From Clostridia bacterium (GTDB taxonomy: Bacteria; Bacillota_A; Clostridia; Oscillospirales; CAG-272): a stretch of DNA of 15,176 bases. Below are positions 1 to 5,826 of the stretch, piece by piece. How positions within the stretch are numbered: position 1 is the stretch's first letter; each line of letters starts with the position of its first letter. A program made the translations under genes and the position numbers. The notes under the pieces were generated by a model. That model saw nothing but the letters and a program-made list of their open reading frames with translations. It was not told the DNA's origin and ran no database searches. The stretch covers positions 1-15,176 of the forward strand of contig JAGBSQ010000012.1 in the NCBI GenBank assembly GCA_017631775.1. Reading direction: 5' to 3'.

Positions 1-22
1 AACCCCCCCCCCACGTTTCTCA

Positions 23-1090
23 TCAATATTTACTTACTATTTCTGTCATTCTCGGCAAGAGTTTTTCAATTTCGCAAACGAGTTTGAGTTGGGTGCGCGC
101 GCGGTCGAGGTTGTGGTTCTCACGGTGGATGTGGTAATAAACATCACCGCCCAGATGGTCGGCAAGGAAGCGTGTTGCTTGCTCGAGGGTGATGATAAGA
201 GCCGAGTAAGGAAGAAGCTCGCGCTCGCGCTCTGTCATACTGTCGCCAAGCTCTTCGAGGAAGGCGGCGGTGAAGGCTTCAAACTTTGCAAGGTCGAATT
301 GTACCTTATCGAGGTCGATTTCATCCTCGGCACCTGTCGAAGCACCCGTGCGCATCGCGTCTCCAAAATCGTAAAGGAGCGAGCCGGGCATAACGGTGTC
401 AAGGTCGATAACGCAAATGCCCTTGCGCGTTTTGCCGTCAAGGAGAACGTTGTTGAGCTTGGTATCGTTGTGCGTTACGCGAAGCGGAACCGTTCCATCG
501 GCAATGCCGTCAACAATCAGGGATGCATACTTTTGGAACTTGCGGCAAAGCGCGATTTCGGCGGTCACCGATGCAACGCGTCCTGCGCGGTCGGCGGCAA
601 TCGCCTCTTCGAGCTGGGAGAAGCGGTTGGGAGTATCGTGAAATCTTTCAATGGTTTCGTACAATTGATCTGCCGGAAAATCGGCAAGCATACGTTGAAA
701 ACGGCCGAACGCGTGTGCAACCTCGGCAAATTCTTCGGGCGTTTGGGCAATTTCAAGACAAATCGTATCCTCTACAAAATAGCAAGCGCGCCAAAAGTCA
801 CCGTCCTCGGTTTGGTAGTAAGGCAGACCTTCTTTGGTGGTCAAAAAGGTCATGGTTTCTCTTTGAGGGTCGCCGCCATTCTCGGCAATCTTCTCTCGCA
901 GATACGCGGTAACTGCCATAATGTTGGCCATAACCTCTTGCGGCTTTTTAAAAATGCTTGTGTTGATGCGCTGCAAAATAACGCGCGGTTTGCTATCTAC
1001 CAAAAAGGTGTTGTTGATGTGGCCGTTGCCGTGCGGAAGCGCTGCGGCATCGATGCCAAATTGCTCGAGTACGTTGGTAATTGGATTCAT
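23..1090 (-). CDS. nahK: N-acetylhexosamine 1-kinase (NahK/LnpB-like, APH fold)
   Basis: 355 aa, cytoplasmic. Family knowledge: NahK phosphorylates GlcNAc/GalNAc at C1 with ATP, feeding the lacto-N-biose/galacto-N-biose and UDP-sugar routes; the family is about 360 aa, so this is full length. Seen: an APH-type kinase signature with the catalytic loop THNDTKLNNVLLD at residues 206-218 (catalytic Asp209), and the metal-binding CVIDLDTVMPG at 226-236 (Asp229/Asp231). The N-terminal GNGHINNTFLV (21-31) matches the glycine-rich nucleotide loop. Start: ATG preceded by AGAAAGGA about 9 nt upstream. It is divergent from the AraC regulator and nagB, which supports a role in amino-sugar use. A more general APH-family kinase (homoserine kinase/choline kinase type) is the alternative, but length, motif spacing and the nagB neighbour favour NahK. 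I see no convincing -10/-35 for it in the 114-bp divergent gap. Confidence 0.85.
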   Translation of the reverse strand: MNPITNVLEQFGIDAAALPHGNGHINNTFLVDSKPRVILQRINTSIFKKPQEVMANIMAVTAYLREKIAENGGDPQRETMTFLTTKEGLPYYQTEDGDFWRACYFVEDTICLEIAQTPEEFAEVAHAFGRFQRMLADFPADQLYETIERFHDTPNRFSQLEEAIAADRAGRVASVTAEIALCRKFQKYASLIVDGIADGTVPLRVTHNDTKLNNVLLDGKTRKGICVIDLDTVMPGSLLYDFGDAMRTGASTGAEDEIDLDKVQFDLAKFEAFTAAFLEELGDSMTERERELLPYSALIITLEQATRFLADHLGGDVYYHIHRENHNLDRARTQLKLVCEIEKLLPRMTEIVSKY

Positions 1091-1124
1091 TCTGTTGCAT
1101 CCTTTCTCGATTCATTTTTTTGTG

Positions 1125-1142
1125 TGAAAATGTATGAAAATG
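1125..1142 (+). promoter_or_regulatory. Direct repeat TGAAAATG x2, candidate AraC operator
   Basis: TGAAAATG occurs at 1125-1132 and 1135-1142, a 10-bp period (one helical turn), ending 12 bp upstream of the -35 box. AraC-family activators commonly bind direct repeats just upstream of the -35, so this is a candidate site for the adjacent regulator, able to act on both divergent genes. The repeat is seen; the operator role is inferred. Confidence 0.4.
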
Positions 1143-1154
1143 GAACAAAACCTA

Positions 1155-1183
1155 TTGACTTTGCCCCCGTATTGTGCTATGAT
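1155..1183 (+). promoter_or_regulatory. Extended -10 sigma-A promoter of the AraC-nagB unit
   Basis: TTGACT (1155-1160), 17-nt spacer, TATGAT (1178-1183), with a TGC extended -10 directly before the -10. Predicted transcription start is near 1190, so the leader before the first ATG (1205) would be only about 15 nt and carries no visible Shine-Dalgarno. Confidence 0.75.
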
Positions 1184-1197
1184 TATATTATAATATA
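1184..1197. promoter_or_regulatory. 14-bp perfect AT palindrome at the predicted start site
   Basis: TATATTATAATATA is a perfect palindrome beginning immediately after the -10 hexamer and covering the expected transcription start. It could be an operator, or simply AT-rich start-site DNA that also contains a TATAAT on both strands. Confidence 0.3.
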
Positions 1198-1204
1198 TCC
1201 AAAT

Positions 1205-2824
1205 ATGAATAGATATATGGAAATGGACATAAAACCTTTGAAAACAGCCAAAAACCTTACCCAAAATCATGCAATTCCGCTCAATGATTGCGGCATTGCA
1301 CGTAGCGCTGATATTCTGGCGTTTCATTGCTCGCTTGACCGTCACTTTGATTGCGACCACAACTTTAGCGGTGAGTGTCACCCCTTTTATGAGTTGGTCT
1401 TTGTTGAAGAAGGCACCGTGGGCATTACCGCCGATGAAGAGGTGCATACCCTTTCAGAAGGTCAAATCCTTTTGCACGCCCCCAATGAGTTCCACCGCAT
1501 TTGGTCGGAGTTTGGAAGCGCACCGCACGTTCGCAATCTTTCCTTTTTTGCGGCTGCAATTCCCTCGTTCGGCTCTCGCGTGCTGCAATTAACCGATGCC
1601 GAACGCGCCGAGCTGACCGCGATTTGCACCGCCGCCGCCGAGGGCATCTCCTCGGGCGACCGCTCACTCCTCAACGAGGCTCGTGTGCGACTTGAGCTTT
1701 GGTTTTTGCAGGTGGCCAAAAAGGAAAACGACACCCTTGAAGAAACTCCCCTGCTCCCCTCGGCTCTGCGTTATGCCGAGATCGTTGGCATTTTGCACGC
1801 CAACCTGCACAAGCAGCTCTCCGCAGGTGAGATTGCACAGCTGTGCAACATTAGCCTCTCGGCACTCAAAAAAATCTTTTCAAGCTATGCAGGCATGGGC
1901 GTGTCGAGATATTTTACCGAAATGAAAATGCGCTACGCCGCCGAGCAACTGCAAGCGGGTATGCGCGTGGGCGAGGTTGCCGCACTGCTCGGCTACTTCG
2001 ATCAAAACTACTTTAGTACCGTCTTTCGCCGTGTAATGGGCTCCCCTCCCGGAACCTTTCGCGGCAGTGAAAAAAAGTGTGATACACGAATAGAAAGAAA
2101 GGAAAACACAAAAATGAAATTCATCACCGTTCAAAACTACGATCAAATGAGCCGCACGGCTGCCAATATCATCTCTGCACAGGTTATTATGAAGCCGCAA
2201 AGCGTGCTCGGCCTTGCAACCGGTTCCTCCCCCGTTGGCATCTATCGCCAACTCATCGAGTGGTACAACAAGGGCGACCTCGATTTCTCTGCCGTAACCT
2301 CCGTTAACCTTGACGAATACATCGGCCTTGACGAAAATCACGACCAAAGCTACCGCTACTTTATGCAAAAGAACCTCTTTGACCACATCAACATTCGCCG
2401 CGAGAACACCTACGTTCCCAACGGCTGTGCCGAAGACCTTGAAAAGGAAGGCGCAGAGTATGACGCTCGCATCGAAGCTTTCGGCGGCATCGACCTCCAA
2501 CTCCTCGGCATCGGTCTTGACGGTCACATCGGCTTCAATGAACCCGCTCCCATCTTCGAAAAAGCAACTCACGTAGTCGATCTTCACGAGTCTACCATTC
2601 AAGCAAACTCCCGCTTCTTCGAAAAGGAAAGCGACGTTCCGCGTCAAGCTATCACCATGGGTATGGGCTCTATTATGCAAGCAAAGAAGGTCCTGCTCAT
2701 TGCTAACGGCAAGGCAAAGAAAGACATCGTACAGCGCGCTTTCTTCGGCCCCATCACTCCCGAGGTGCCTGCTTCCATCCTGCAGCTCCACCCCGACCTG
2801 ACTGTTGTATTTAGTGAAGAATGA
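1205..2824 (+). CDS. AraC-family regulator reading in frame into NagB (fusion ORF)
   Basis: One uninterrupted reading frame of 539 codons. The first ~292 codons are an AraC-family regulator: a cupin-like sensing domain (about residues 30-130, with HPFYELVFVEEG and a DEEVHTLSEGQILLHAPNE-type barrel), then two HTH motifs (about 190-285) with SAGEIAQLCNISLSALKKIF and VGEVAALLGYFDQNYFSTVF, ending in the family's usual SPPGTFR. A normal family member stops right there. Instead codons GSEKKCDTRIERKENTK lead directly into the Met of NagB. Either this is a true regulator-enzyme fusion, the regulator ends by frameshifting at an A-rich heptamer (2071-2077), or one A is miscounted in the assembly: one extra A gives a TGA within two codons. 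Start: ATG 1205 is the first after the promoter; 1217 and 1223 are in-frame alternatives, none with a clear RBS. Likely local regulator of the amino-sugar genes and of itself. Confidence 0.7.
   Translation: MNRYMEMDIKPLKTAKNLTQNHAIPLNDCGIARSADILAFHCSLDRHFDCDHNFSGECHPFYELVFVEEGTVGITADEEVHTLSEGQILLHAPNEFHRIWSEFGSAPHVRNLSFFAAAIPSFGSRVLQLTDAERAELTAICTAAAEGISSGDRSLLNEARVRLELWFLQVAKKENDTLEETPLLPSALRYAEIVGILHANLHKQLSAGEIAQLCNISLSALKKIFSSYAGMGVSRYFTEMKMRYAAEQLQAGMRVGEVAALLGYFDQNYFSTVFRRVMGSPPGTFRGSEKKCDTRIERKENTKMKFITVQNYDQMSRTAANIISAQVIMKPQSVLGLATGSSPVGIYRQLIEWYNKGDLDFSAVTSVNLDEYIGLDENHDQSYRYFMQKNLFDHINIRRENTYVPNGCAEDLEKEGAEYDARIEAFGGIDLQLLGIGLDGHIGFNEPAPIFEKATHVVDLHESTIQANSRFFEKESDVPRQAITMGMGSIMQAKKVLLIANGKAKKDIVQRAFFGPITPEVPASILQLHPDLTVVFSEE
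2071..2082 (+). other. A AAA AAG slippery heptamer with -1 frame stop
   Basis: In the regulator frame the codons are GAA AAA AAG TGT, which sets the heptamer A AAA AAG (2071-2077) in the exact register used for -1 slippage in E. coli dnaX. After a -1 shift the next codons are GTG (2077-2079) and TGA (2080-2082), giving a normal-length AraC protein; the 0 frame continues into NagB. A small inverted repeat, GTGT-GAT-ACAC, follows directly (2077-2087). No strong upstream Shine-Dalgarno or long downstream hairpin is visible. The A7 run (2070-2076) is also a typical place for an indel. Confidence 0.45.
2114..2824 (+). CDS. nagB: Glucosamine-6-phosphate deaminase NagB
   Basis: 236 aa from the internal ATG at 2114. 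NagB converts glucosamine-6-phosphate to fructose-6-phosphate plus ammonia, the committed step of amino-sugar catabolism, in the cytoplasm. Seen: phosphate-binding GLATGSSPVGIY (33-44), NLDEYIGL (65-72, Asp67 equivalent to E. coli Asp72), LGIGLDGHIGFNEP (131-144) with Asp136, His138 and Glu143 matching the catalytic Asp141/His143/Glu148, and ANSRFF (164-169). Length fits the short monofunctional Gram-positive form without the C-terminal allosteric extension. AAAGGA (2098-2103) lies 10 nt before the ATG, the same RBS style used by nahK and the CDF gene here. NagB can therefore be made on its own even though the regulator frame runs into it with no stop. No NagA deacetylase is in the window. Confidence 0.9.
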   Translation: MKFITVQNYDQMSRTAANIISAQVIMKPQSVLGLATGSSPVGIYRQLIEWYNKGDLDFSAVTSVNLDEYIGLDENHDQSYRYFMQKNLFDHINIRRENTYVPNGCAEDLEKEGAEYDARIEAFGGIDLQLLGIGLDGHIGFNEPAPIFEKATHVVDLHESTIQANSRFFEKESDVPRQAITMGMGSIMQAKKVLLIANGKAKKDIVQRAFFGPITPEVPASILQLHPDLTVVFSEE

Positions 2825-2837
2825 TTTTAGGAAGATT

Positions 2838-3088
2838 GCGGGGGAACCTTTTTCGCGAAAAGGGTTCCCCCGCACCCCTTCCAAAAAGCACTCTCACAAA
2901 AAACAAGCAAACTAAGACAGCGCACTTGCTGTCTTTTTGTTTTGTCTCGTTCGCACAAGCGAACATTTCACATTTGCGTAGCAAATATTTCACCGCGGAG
3001 CGATTTCACTTGCCGCAAGGCAAATTTCGTTGACGCGTAATCGCGTCTAAGGGGTGTGGGGGAACTTTTTGGCAAAAAGTTCCCCCAC
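2838..3088. repeat. Intergenic element: G5-AAC hairpins flanking a mini-hairpin string
   Basis: Left end 2838-2873: a 16-bp stem (GCGGGGGAACC then T5, one G-U pair) with CGCG loop. Right end 3056-3088: a perfect 15-bp stem (GTGGGGGAAC then T5) with GGC loop. Both share the GGGGGAAC-T5 / A-rich-GTTCCCCC core. Between them lie a terminator-like hairpin and then five short hairpins at 2949-2964, 2972-2986, 2994-3002, 3010-3023 and 3032-3047. They are separated by ATTTCAC (2965-2971, 2987-2993, 3003-3009) and ATTTCGTT (3024-3031). The two end hairpins lack a U-run on either strand, so they are not ordinary intrinsic terminators. No protein-coding signal is visible. It resembles interspersed hairpin repeats of Clostridia genomes; this is recollection, not a search result. 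Confidence 0.6.
2914..2938 (+). terminator. Intrinsic terminator downstream of nagB
   Basis: AAGACAGC (2914-2921), 6-nt loop, GCTGTCTT (2928-2935) running into a T-rich tail TTTTTGTTTTG. It is the only canonical rho-independent hairpin after nagB and lies inside the intergenic repeat element. Confidence 0.65.
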
Positions 3089-3103
3089 AATAAATCCTTT
3101 TCC

Positions 3104-3412
3104 TTATTCAAACAATCCCAAAATAGCGGCCTTGGGTTGAACACCCATGGTCTTTTTTACAACCTCACCGTTTTTGAAAACGATGAGGGTGGGAATGCTC
3201 ATAATGCCAAAGCGCATAGCGAGCTCCTCTTGCTCGTCGACGTTGACCTTGCCAACCTTAACATCGATTCTTTCCTCGGCGATCTCGTCGACCACGGGAG
3301 AGAGCATGCGGCAGGGGCCGCACCAAGGTGCCCAAAAATCTACCAGAACGGGCTTATCGGATTGCAGAACTTCTGCTTCAAAATTTTCGAGAGTGATCGT
3401 TACAACTGCCAT
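3104..3412 (-). CDS. trxA: Thioredoxin
   Basis: 102 aa cytoplasmic dithiol-disulfide oxidoreductase, which reduces protein disulfides and is recycled by thioredoxin reductase. Seen: [15 protein letters not shown] (22-36) with the redox WCGPC at 30-34, buried Asp25, and cis-Pro74 in MSIPTLIVF (71-79), followed by NGEVV. Length is normal for TrxA (about 105 aa). Start ATG with AAAGGAG about 7 nt upstream. The gene begins 1 nt after the stop of the VanZ-family gene, so its RBS lies inside the vanZ 3' end and translation is probably coupled. No reductase gene (trxB) is nearby. No clear U-tailed terminator follows; the 3056-3088 hairpin is the nearest structure. Confidence 0.95.
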   Translation of the reverse strand: MAVVTITLENFEAEVLQSDKPVLVDFWAPWCGPCRMLSPVVDEIAEERIDVKVGKVNVDEQEELAMRFGIMSIPTLIVFKNGEVVKKTMGVQPKAAILGLFE

Positions 3413-3413
3413 T

Positions 3414-4418
3414 TTATTTCTCCTTTTTGTTTTCTTCTTTTTCTTTTTTCTTATTATCTTTTCCTTTTTTCAACGTTTTTATTTTTTCGATTTGAGCAGA
3501 AATAAAATCTTTGATGCGGAAAAAGATTTGTTTGATGCGTTGCATCAGGGCAACGATATTTTCTTTTGTAATCTTCTTGCCCAATACGACGTGTTTGATA
3601 AGACGTATGATAAGCACAACAATCAAAACACAGGTAGCGGCAATAAAAGCGCCTGTAAAATCGATCAAAACGTCGCTGAATTGTGGGCCTCTGCCCTCCT
3701 CAAAGAGCTGATGCCACTCGTCGATGGCCGCATATACAAAAGCAAAGCCAAGGGATGCTCCGTATCGCCACAGCACATTACCCGTCCACGTTAAAAGGAA
3801 GAGGAATGCAAGAGCCGCCAAGGATCCAAACTCGATCATGTGTGCAAGCTTGCGAATAGGAGTATGCATTTTGCTAACAAGGGCTTTTTGCTCGTCGGTG
3901 AGCTTATCCATGGGATCTTCCGGCTCTTCGGTGGTAGTCTCCTCAGGGGTAGTCTCGTCGGGAGTGGTTTCTTCAGGTGTCGTTTCTTCGGGTGTTGTTT
4001 CTTCGGGTGTTGTTTCTTCAGGTGTCGTTTCCTCAGGTGTCGTTTCTTCGGGAGTGGTCTCCTCAGGAGTGGTCTCCTCGGGAGTAGTCTCCTCGGGGGT
4101 CGTTTCTCCGGGTCTTGTTTCTTCGGGCTTTGTTCCTCCGGGAGTGGTTTCCTCCGGTTTTCCTTGCGGCGGTGTTGTGGACTCCGGCGGCGGAGAAAGC
4201 TCGGGAGGTGTTGTGATAATTTCCTCCGGTGCCTGGGTAAACCTATCGAAAAAGTCCTTGGGGATCATTTCAACAAAGTTGATGGTTACCTTTTGGCTAA
4301 GAAGGGCAGATTTGAGCGCGTTTTGCGAGGAAAACAAAAAAACCATGATCATGTTGCAAACAAGCAATATGCCAAGCAATATGCGCCAAAAGAGCACTTT
4401 CCTTTCTTTTTTTGCCAT
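3414..4418 (-). CDS. VanZ-family membrane protein with TTPEE repeat loop
   Basis: 334 aa. Seen: TM1 at about residues 9-29, a long region at 50-185, then three TM segments (about 193-211, 216-234, 254-277) and a strongly charged Lys/Glu tail (about 281-334). VanZ-family signatures are [18 protein letters not shown] (189-206) and [20 protein letters not shown] (230-249), then DVLIDFTGA; VanZ proteins are integral membrane proteins, some linked to teicoplanin resistance, but most are uncharacterised. The region between TM1 and TM2 holds 15 pentapeptide units (91-165), 12 of them close to TTPEE, giving an acidic, Pro/Thr-rich, probably disordered and surface-exposed loop. Such an insert is not part of the normal family domain. 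Start ATG with AAAGGA about 10 nt upstream and a good promoter. Followed 1 nt later by trxA. Confidence 0.8.
   Translation of the reverse strand: MAKKERKVLFWRILLGILLVCNMIMVFLFSSQNALKSALLSQKVTINFVEMIPKDFFDRFTQAPEEIITTPPELSPPPESTTPPQGKPEETTPGGTKPEETRPGETTPEETTPEETTPEETTPEETTPEETTPEETTPEETTPEETTPEETTPDETTPEETTTEEPEDPMDKLTDEQKALVSKMHTPIRKLAHMIEFGSLAALAFLFLLTWTGNVLWRYGASLGFAFVYAAIDEWHQLFEEGRGPQFSDVLIDFTGAFIAATCVLIVVLIIRLIKHVVLGKKITKENIVALMQRIKQIFFRIKDFISAQIEKIKTLKKGKDNKKKEKEENKKEK
3924..4148 (-). repeat. 15-bp tandem repeats encoding TTPEE units
   Basis: Fifteen consecutive 15-bp units inside the VanZ-family gene. Units 1-3 ([15 protein letters not shown]) are degenerate, then nine exact TTPEE, one TTPDE, one TTPEE and one TTTEE. 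DNA units differ at third positions (GTCGTT/GTTGTT/GTGGTC...), so the peptide is more conserved than the DNA. Length variation by slippage is expected, and also possible assembly collapse. Confidence 0.9.
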
Positions 4419-4459
4419 ACAATATCTATCCTTTATAGTATTTGTTGTTCTCTAACAAT

Positions 4460-4488
4460 ATCATACCATAACTCCTATCAAAAAGCAA
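4460..4488 (-). promoter_or_regulatory. Promoter of the vanZ-trxA unit
   Basis: On the minus strand: TTGCTT (4488-4483), 17-nt spacer, TATGAT (4465-4460) with a TGG extended -10. It ends about 41 nt before the VanZ start codon. A weak CAAAAAG/CTTTTTG hairpin (4479-4497) overlaps the -35. Confidence 0.6.
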
Positions 4489-4567
4489 GCCTTTTTGCAT
4501 GGCGGCAAGAAAATTTTTCACATTACCCACACAAAAGCAGCAGTGAGAGCCACAAAATAATATCGCT

Positions 4568-4993
4568 CTATCCCTCGGTGCGCGAAAGCAAAAGAATTAA
4601 CCCCAACAGCAAAAGGCGGTCTTGATCCTCGCTCCGCTCTCCCTCTCCCCTCTCAAAAAGGCGGCGCAATGCGCCAAAATGAAAAGAAGGTTCGACGCTC
4701 AGCTTTTCGGCCGAAGGCAAAGACGGGTTTTCCTCTTTGACCTCTTGCGCCTCGGGCGCTTCTCCTGCGGTGGGAACACGCTCGACGGTTTCCTCCTCCA
4801 AGCTTTCGGCGCGCAAAAGACGGTCGGCAACGGGCGAGGCTTTTTCGCCAATACCGTCGCGCGGCATTTGCTTTGGCGGTTCGCGTTTGGGAATTTTGAT
4901 AGGCTCGGTCGGCTGCTGCGAAAATGCCGAGCCGCCGTAATGCTCGGGCAAACGGACGGGACGTTGCGCATTATCTCCATAGCGTGAATACAT
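4568..4993 (-). CDS. Uncharacterised 141-aa protein, third gene of small operon
   Basis: Function not recognised. The N-terminus is basic/aromatic and proline-rich (MYSRYGDNAQRPVRLPEHYG, residues 1-20; PIKIPKREPPKQMPRDG, 31-47). A low-complexity acidic middle (60-100) follows, then an FHFGALRRLFERG segment (104-116). The C-terminus is very hydrophobic: DRLLLLGLILLLS (125-137). That last stretch is short for a membrane span but could anchor or oligomerise the protein. No signal peptide and no catalytic motif are seen. Start ATG with GGAGG 7 nt upstream, 12 nt after the previous gene's stop, so it belongs to the 5701-4568 operon. No clear U-tailed terminator is visible in the 149 bp that follow before the VanZ start. 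Confidence 0.75.
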   Translation of the reverse strand: MYSRYGDNAQRPVRLPEHYGGSAFSQQPTEPIKIPKREPPKQMPRDGIGEKASPVADRLLRAESLEEETVERVPTAGEAPEAQEVKEENPSLPSAEKLSVEPSFHFGALRRLFERGEGERSEDQDRLLLLGLILLLSRTEG

Positions 4994-5005
4994 ATCGCGT
5001 CCTCC

Positions 5006-5449
5006 TCAAATCATTTTTTGCAGGGCATCGCCCAAGCGAGAAAGTCCCAAAAGCATATCGATGGCGCGGCAACGCTCGGGGGAAAGAAAAGGCTTGAGCG
5101 CAATCAACAAATCGTTCCGACAGCCTCGGCGGTCATGCTCCCCCGACGCTCTTGCAGGTGAAAGAGGAACGGGCGGCGAGGATTGCGCTCCCTGCACCAT
5201 GGGGGCAAGCATTTTCATCACGTCGGGCAATTTTGCCATCATTTCGGGGTTAGAAAGAACACGCGAAATGCCATCGGCTACCCCCTCTCCGCTTGCCGTT
5301 GGCGGTGCGGCAGGTGCCTGCTCTGCAGTTGTTGCACCCCCACCAAGCATAGAGGAAATATTGCGCAAAAGATCGGGATTTGAAAGCAATGACCCGAGAA
5401 GCGCGCTCGGGTCTGCCGATTTTGGAGAGGTTGTTTCGATGTCACTCAT
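5006..5449 (-). CDS. Uncharacterised 147-aa protein with LSNP(D/E) internal repeat
   Basis: Function not recognised. Two related helical segments are visible: GSLLSNPDLLRNISSML (19-35) and SRVLSNPEMMAKLPDVM (62-78), sharing L-S-N-P-(D/E)-(L/M)-(L/M), separated by a Gly/Ala/Pro-rich linker. A C-terminal helical domain (about 111-147) contains LLIALKPFLSPERCRAIDML. No signal peptide or transmembrane segment is seen, and it is probably cytoplasmic. Start ATG with AGGGAG about 10 nt upstream, 18 nt after the stop of the preceding 77-aa gene, which indicates cotranscription. The asparagine-proline helical repeats suggest protein-protein contacts, but this is only an impression. Confidence 0.8.
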   Translation of the reverse strand: MSDIETTSPKSADPSALLGSLLSNPDLLRNISSMLGGGATTAEQAPAAPPTASGEGVADGISRVLSNPEMMAKLPDVMKMLAPMVQGAQSSPPVPLSPARASGEHDRRGCRNDLLIALKPFLSPERCRAIDMLLGLSRLGDALQKMI

Positions 5450-5467
5450 AGGGTCACATCTCCCTTT

Positions 5468-5701
5468 TTAGAGTTTGTTGCGCTTGTTGCGGCGGTAATC
5501 CTCATATAGGCGGTTGATGCCATCAAGCTCATCCTCGCCAATGGAACCGAGTGCCGTTCGCACACTTTCAATGCTTTGCGGATTGATGCCAAGCTGCCCG
5601 GGGTCAATTCCCGTTTCGGTGGCGATCTTTTGGATCATTTGCCCCAACTGCTCGTCATTCATTGCCAACAAACGCTTCAACATTCTTTCATCTATTTGCA
5701 T
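5468..5701 (-). CDS. Uncharacterised 77-aa protein, first gene of small operon
   Basis: Function not recognised. A small acidic/helical protein beginning MQIDERMLKRLLAMNDEQLG, with GIDPGQLGINPQSIESVR in the middle and a basic C-terminus YEDYRRNKRNKL. No membrane segment or signal is seen. The frame is open 24 codons further upstream, but the ATG at 5701 is chosen because AAAGGAGA lies 7 nt before it and the upstream residues are unlike the rest. First of three same-strand genes (gaps 18 and 12 nt). The closely packed arrangement implies the three products act together. Confidence 0.8.
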   Translation of the reverse strand: MQIDERMLKRLLAMNDEQLGQMIQKIATETGIDPGQLGINPQSIESVRTALGSIGEDELDGINRLYEDYRRNKRNKL

Positions 5702-5743
5702 AACGTGTCTCCTTTTGGTTGAGATTTGATGGATATCAATGAT

Positions 5744-5773
5744 AGTATATGTAAACAACAGCATAGATGACAA
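5744..5773 (-). promoter_or_regulatory. Promoter of the three-gene small-protein operon
   Basis: On the minus strand: TTGTCA (5773-5768), 18-nt spacer, TATACT (5749-5744). It lies 43 nt before the 5701 start codon. The -35 overlaps the U-run of the upstream helicase terminator, so termination and initiation are packed back to back. Confidence 0.55.
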
Positions 5774-5810
5774 AAAAGAGCCTGCAGATTTTGAATCTGT
5801 CAGGCTCTTT
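5772..5810 (-). terminator. Strong intrinsic terminator after the helicase gene
   Basis: On the minus strand AAAGAGCCTG pairs with CAGGCTCTTT, with an inner CAGAT/ATCTG stem and one bulged A, followed by a run of six T. It begins 16 bp downstream of the helicase stop. It may originally have served the HAD gene if the helicase was inserted later. Confidence 0.85.
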
Positions 5811-5826
5811 GATGCTATGATACAGG

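Noticed and set aside
3..12. Run of ten C at the window start
   Set aside because: A homopolymer just after the nahK stop; with no context to the left it cannot be interpreted and its length may be a sequencing artefact.
89..1204. Plus-strand frame open without stops across the whole nahK gene and continuous with the AraC regulator
   Set aside because: It is antisense to a clear kinase, its translation is low-quality (no domain), and a good promoter at 1155-1183 starts transcription after it. The regulator domain begins only after 1205.
2821..3033. 70-codon plus-strand ORF over the hairpin element
   Set aside because: It starts inside the nagB stop region, has no RBS, and its peptide is just the translation of the hairpin repeats.
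3924..4148. Possible CRISPR array
   Set aside because: Units are contiguous 15-mers with no spacers and sit in frame within a protein gene.
3724..4625. Long plus-strand ORFs rich in SSGVV or repeated Cys/Phe/Gly patterns
   Set aside because: They are mirror translations of the 15-bp repeat tract of the VanZ-family gene; a 15-bp period keeps several frames open at once.
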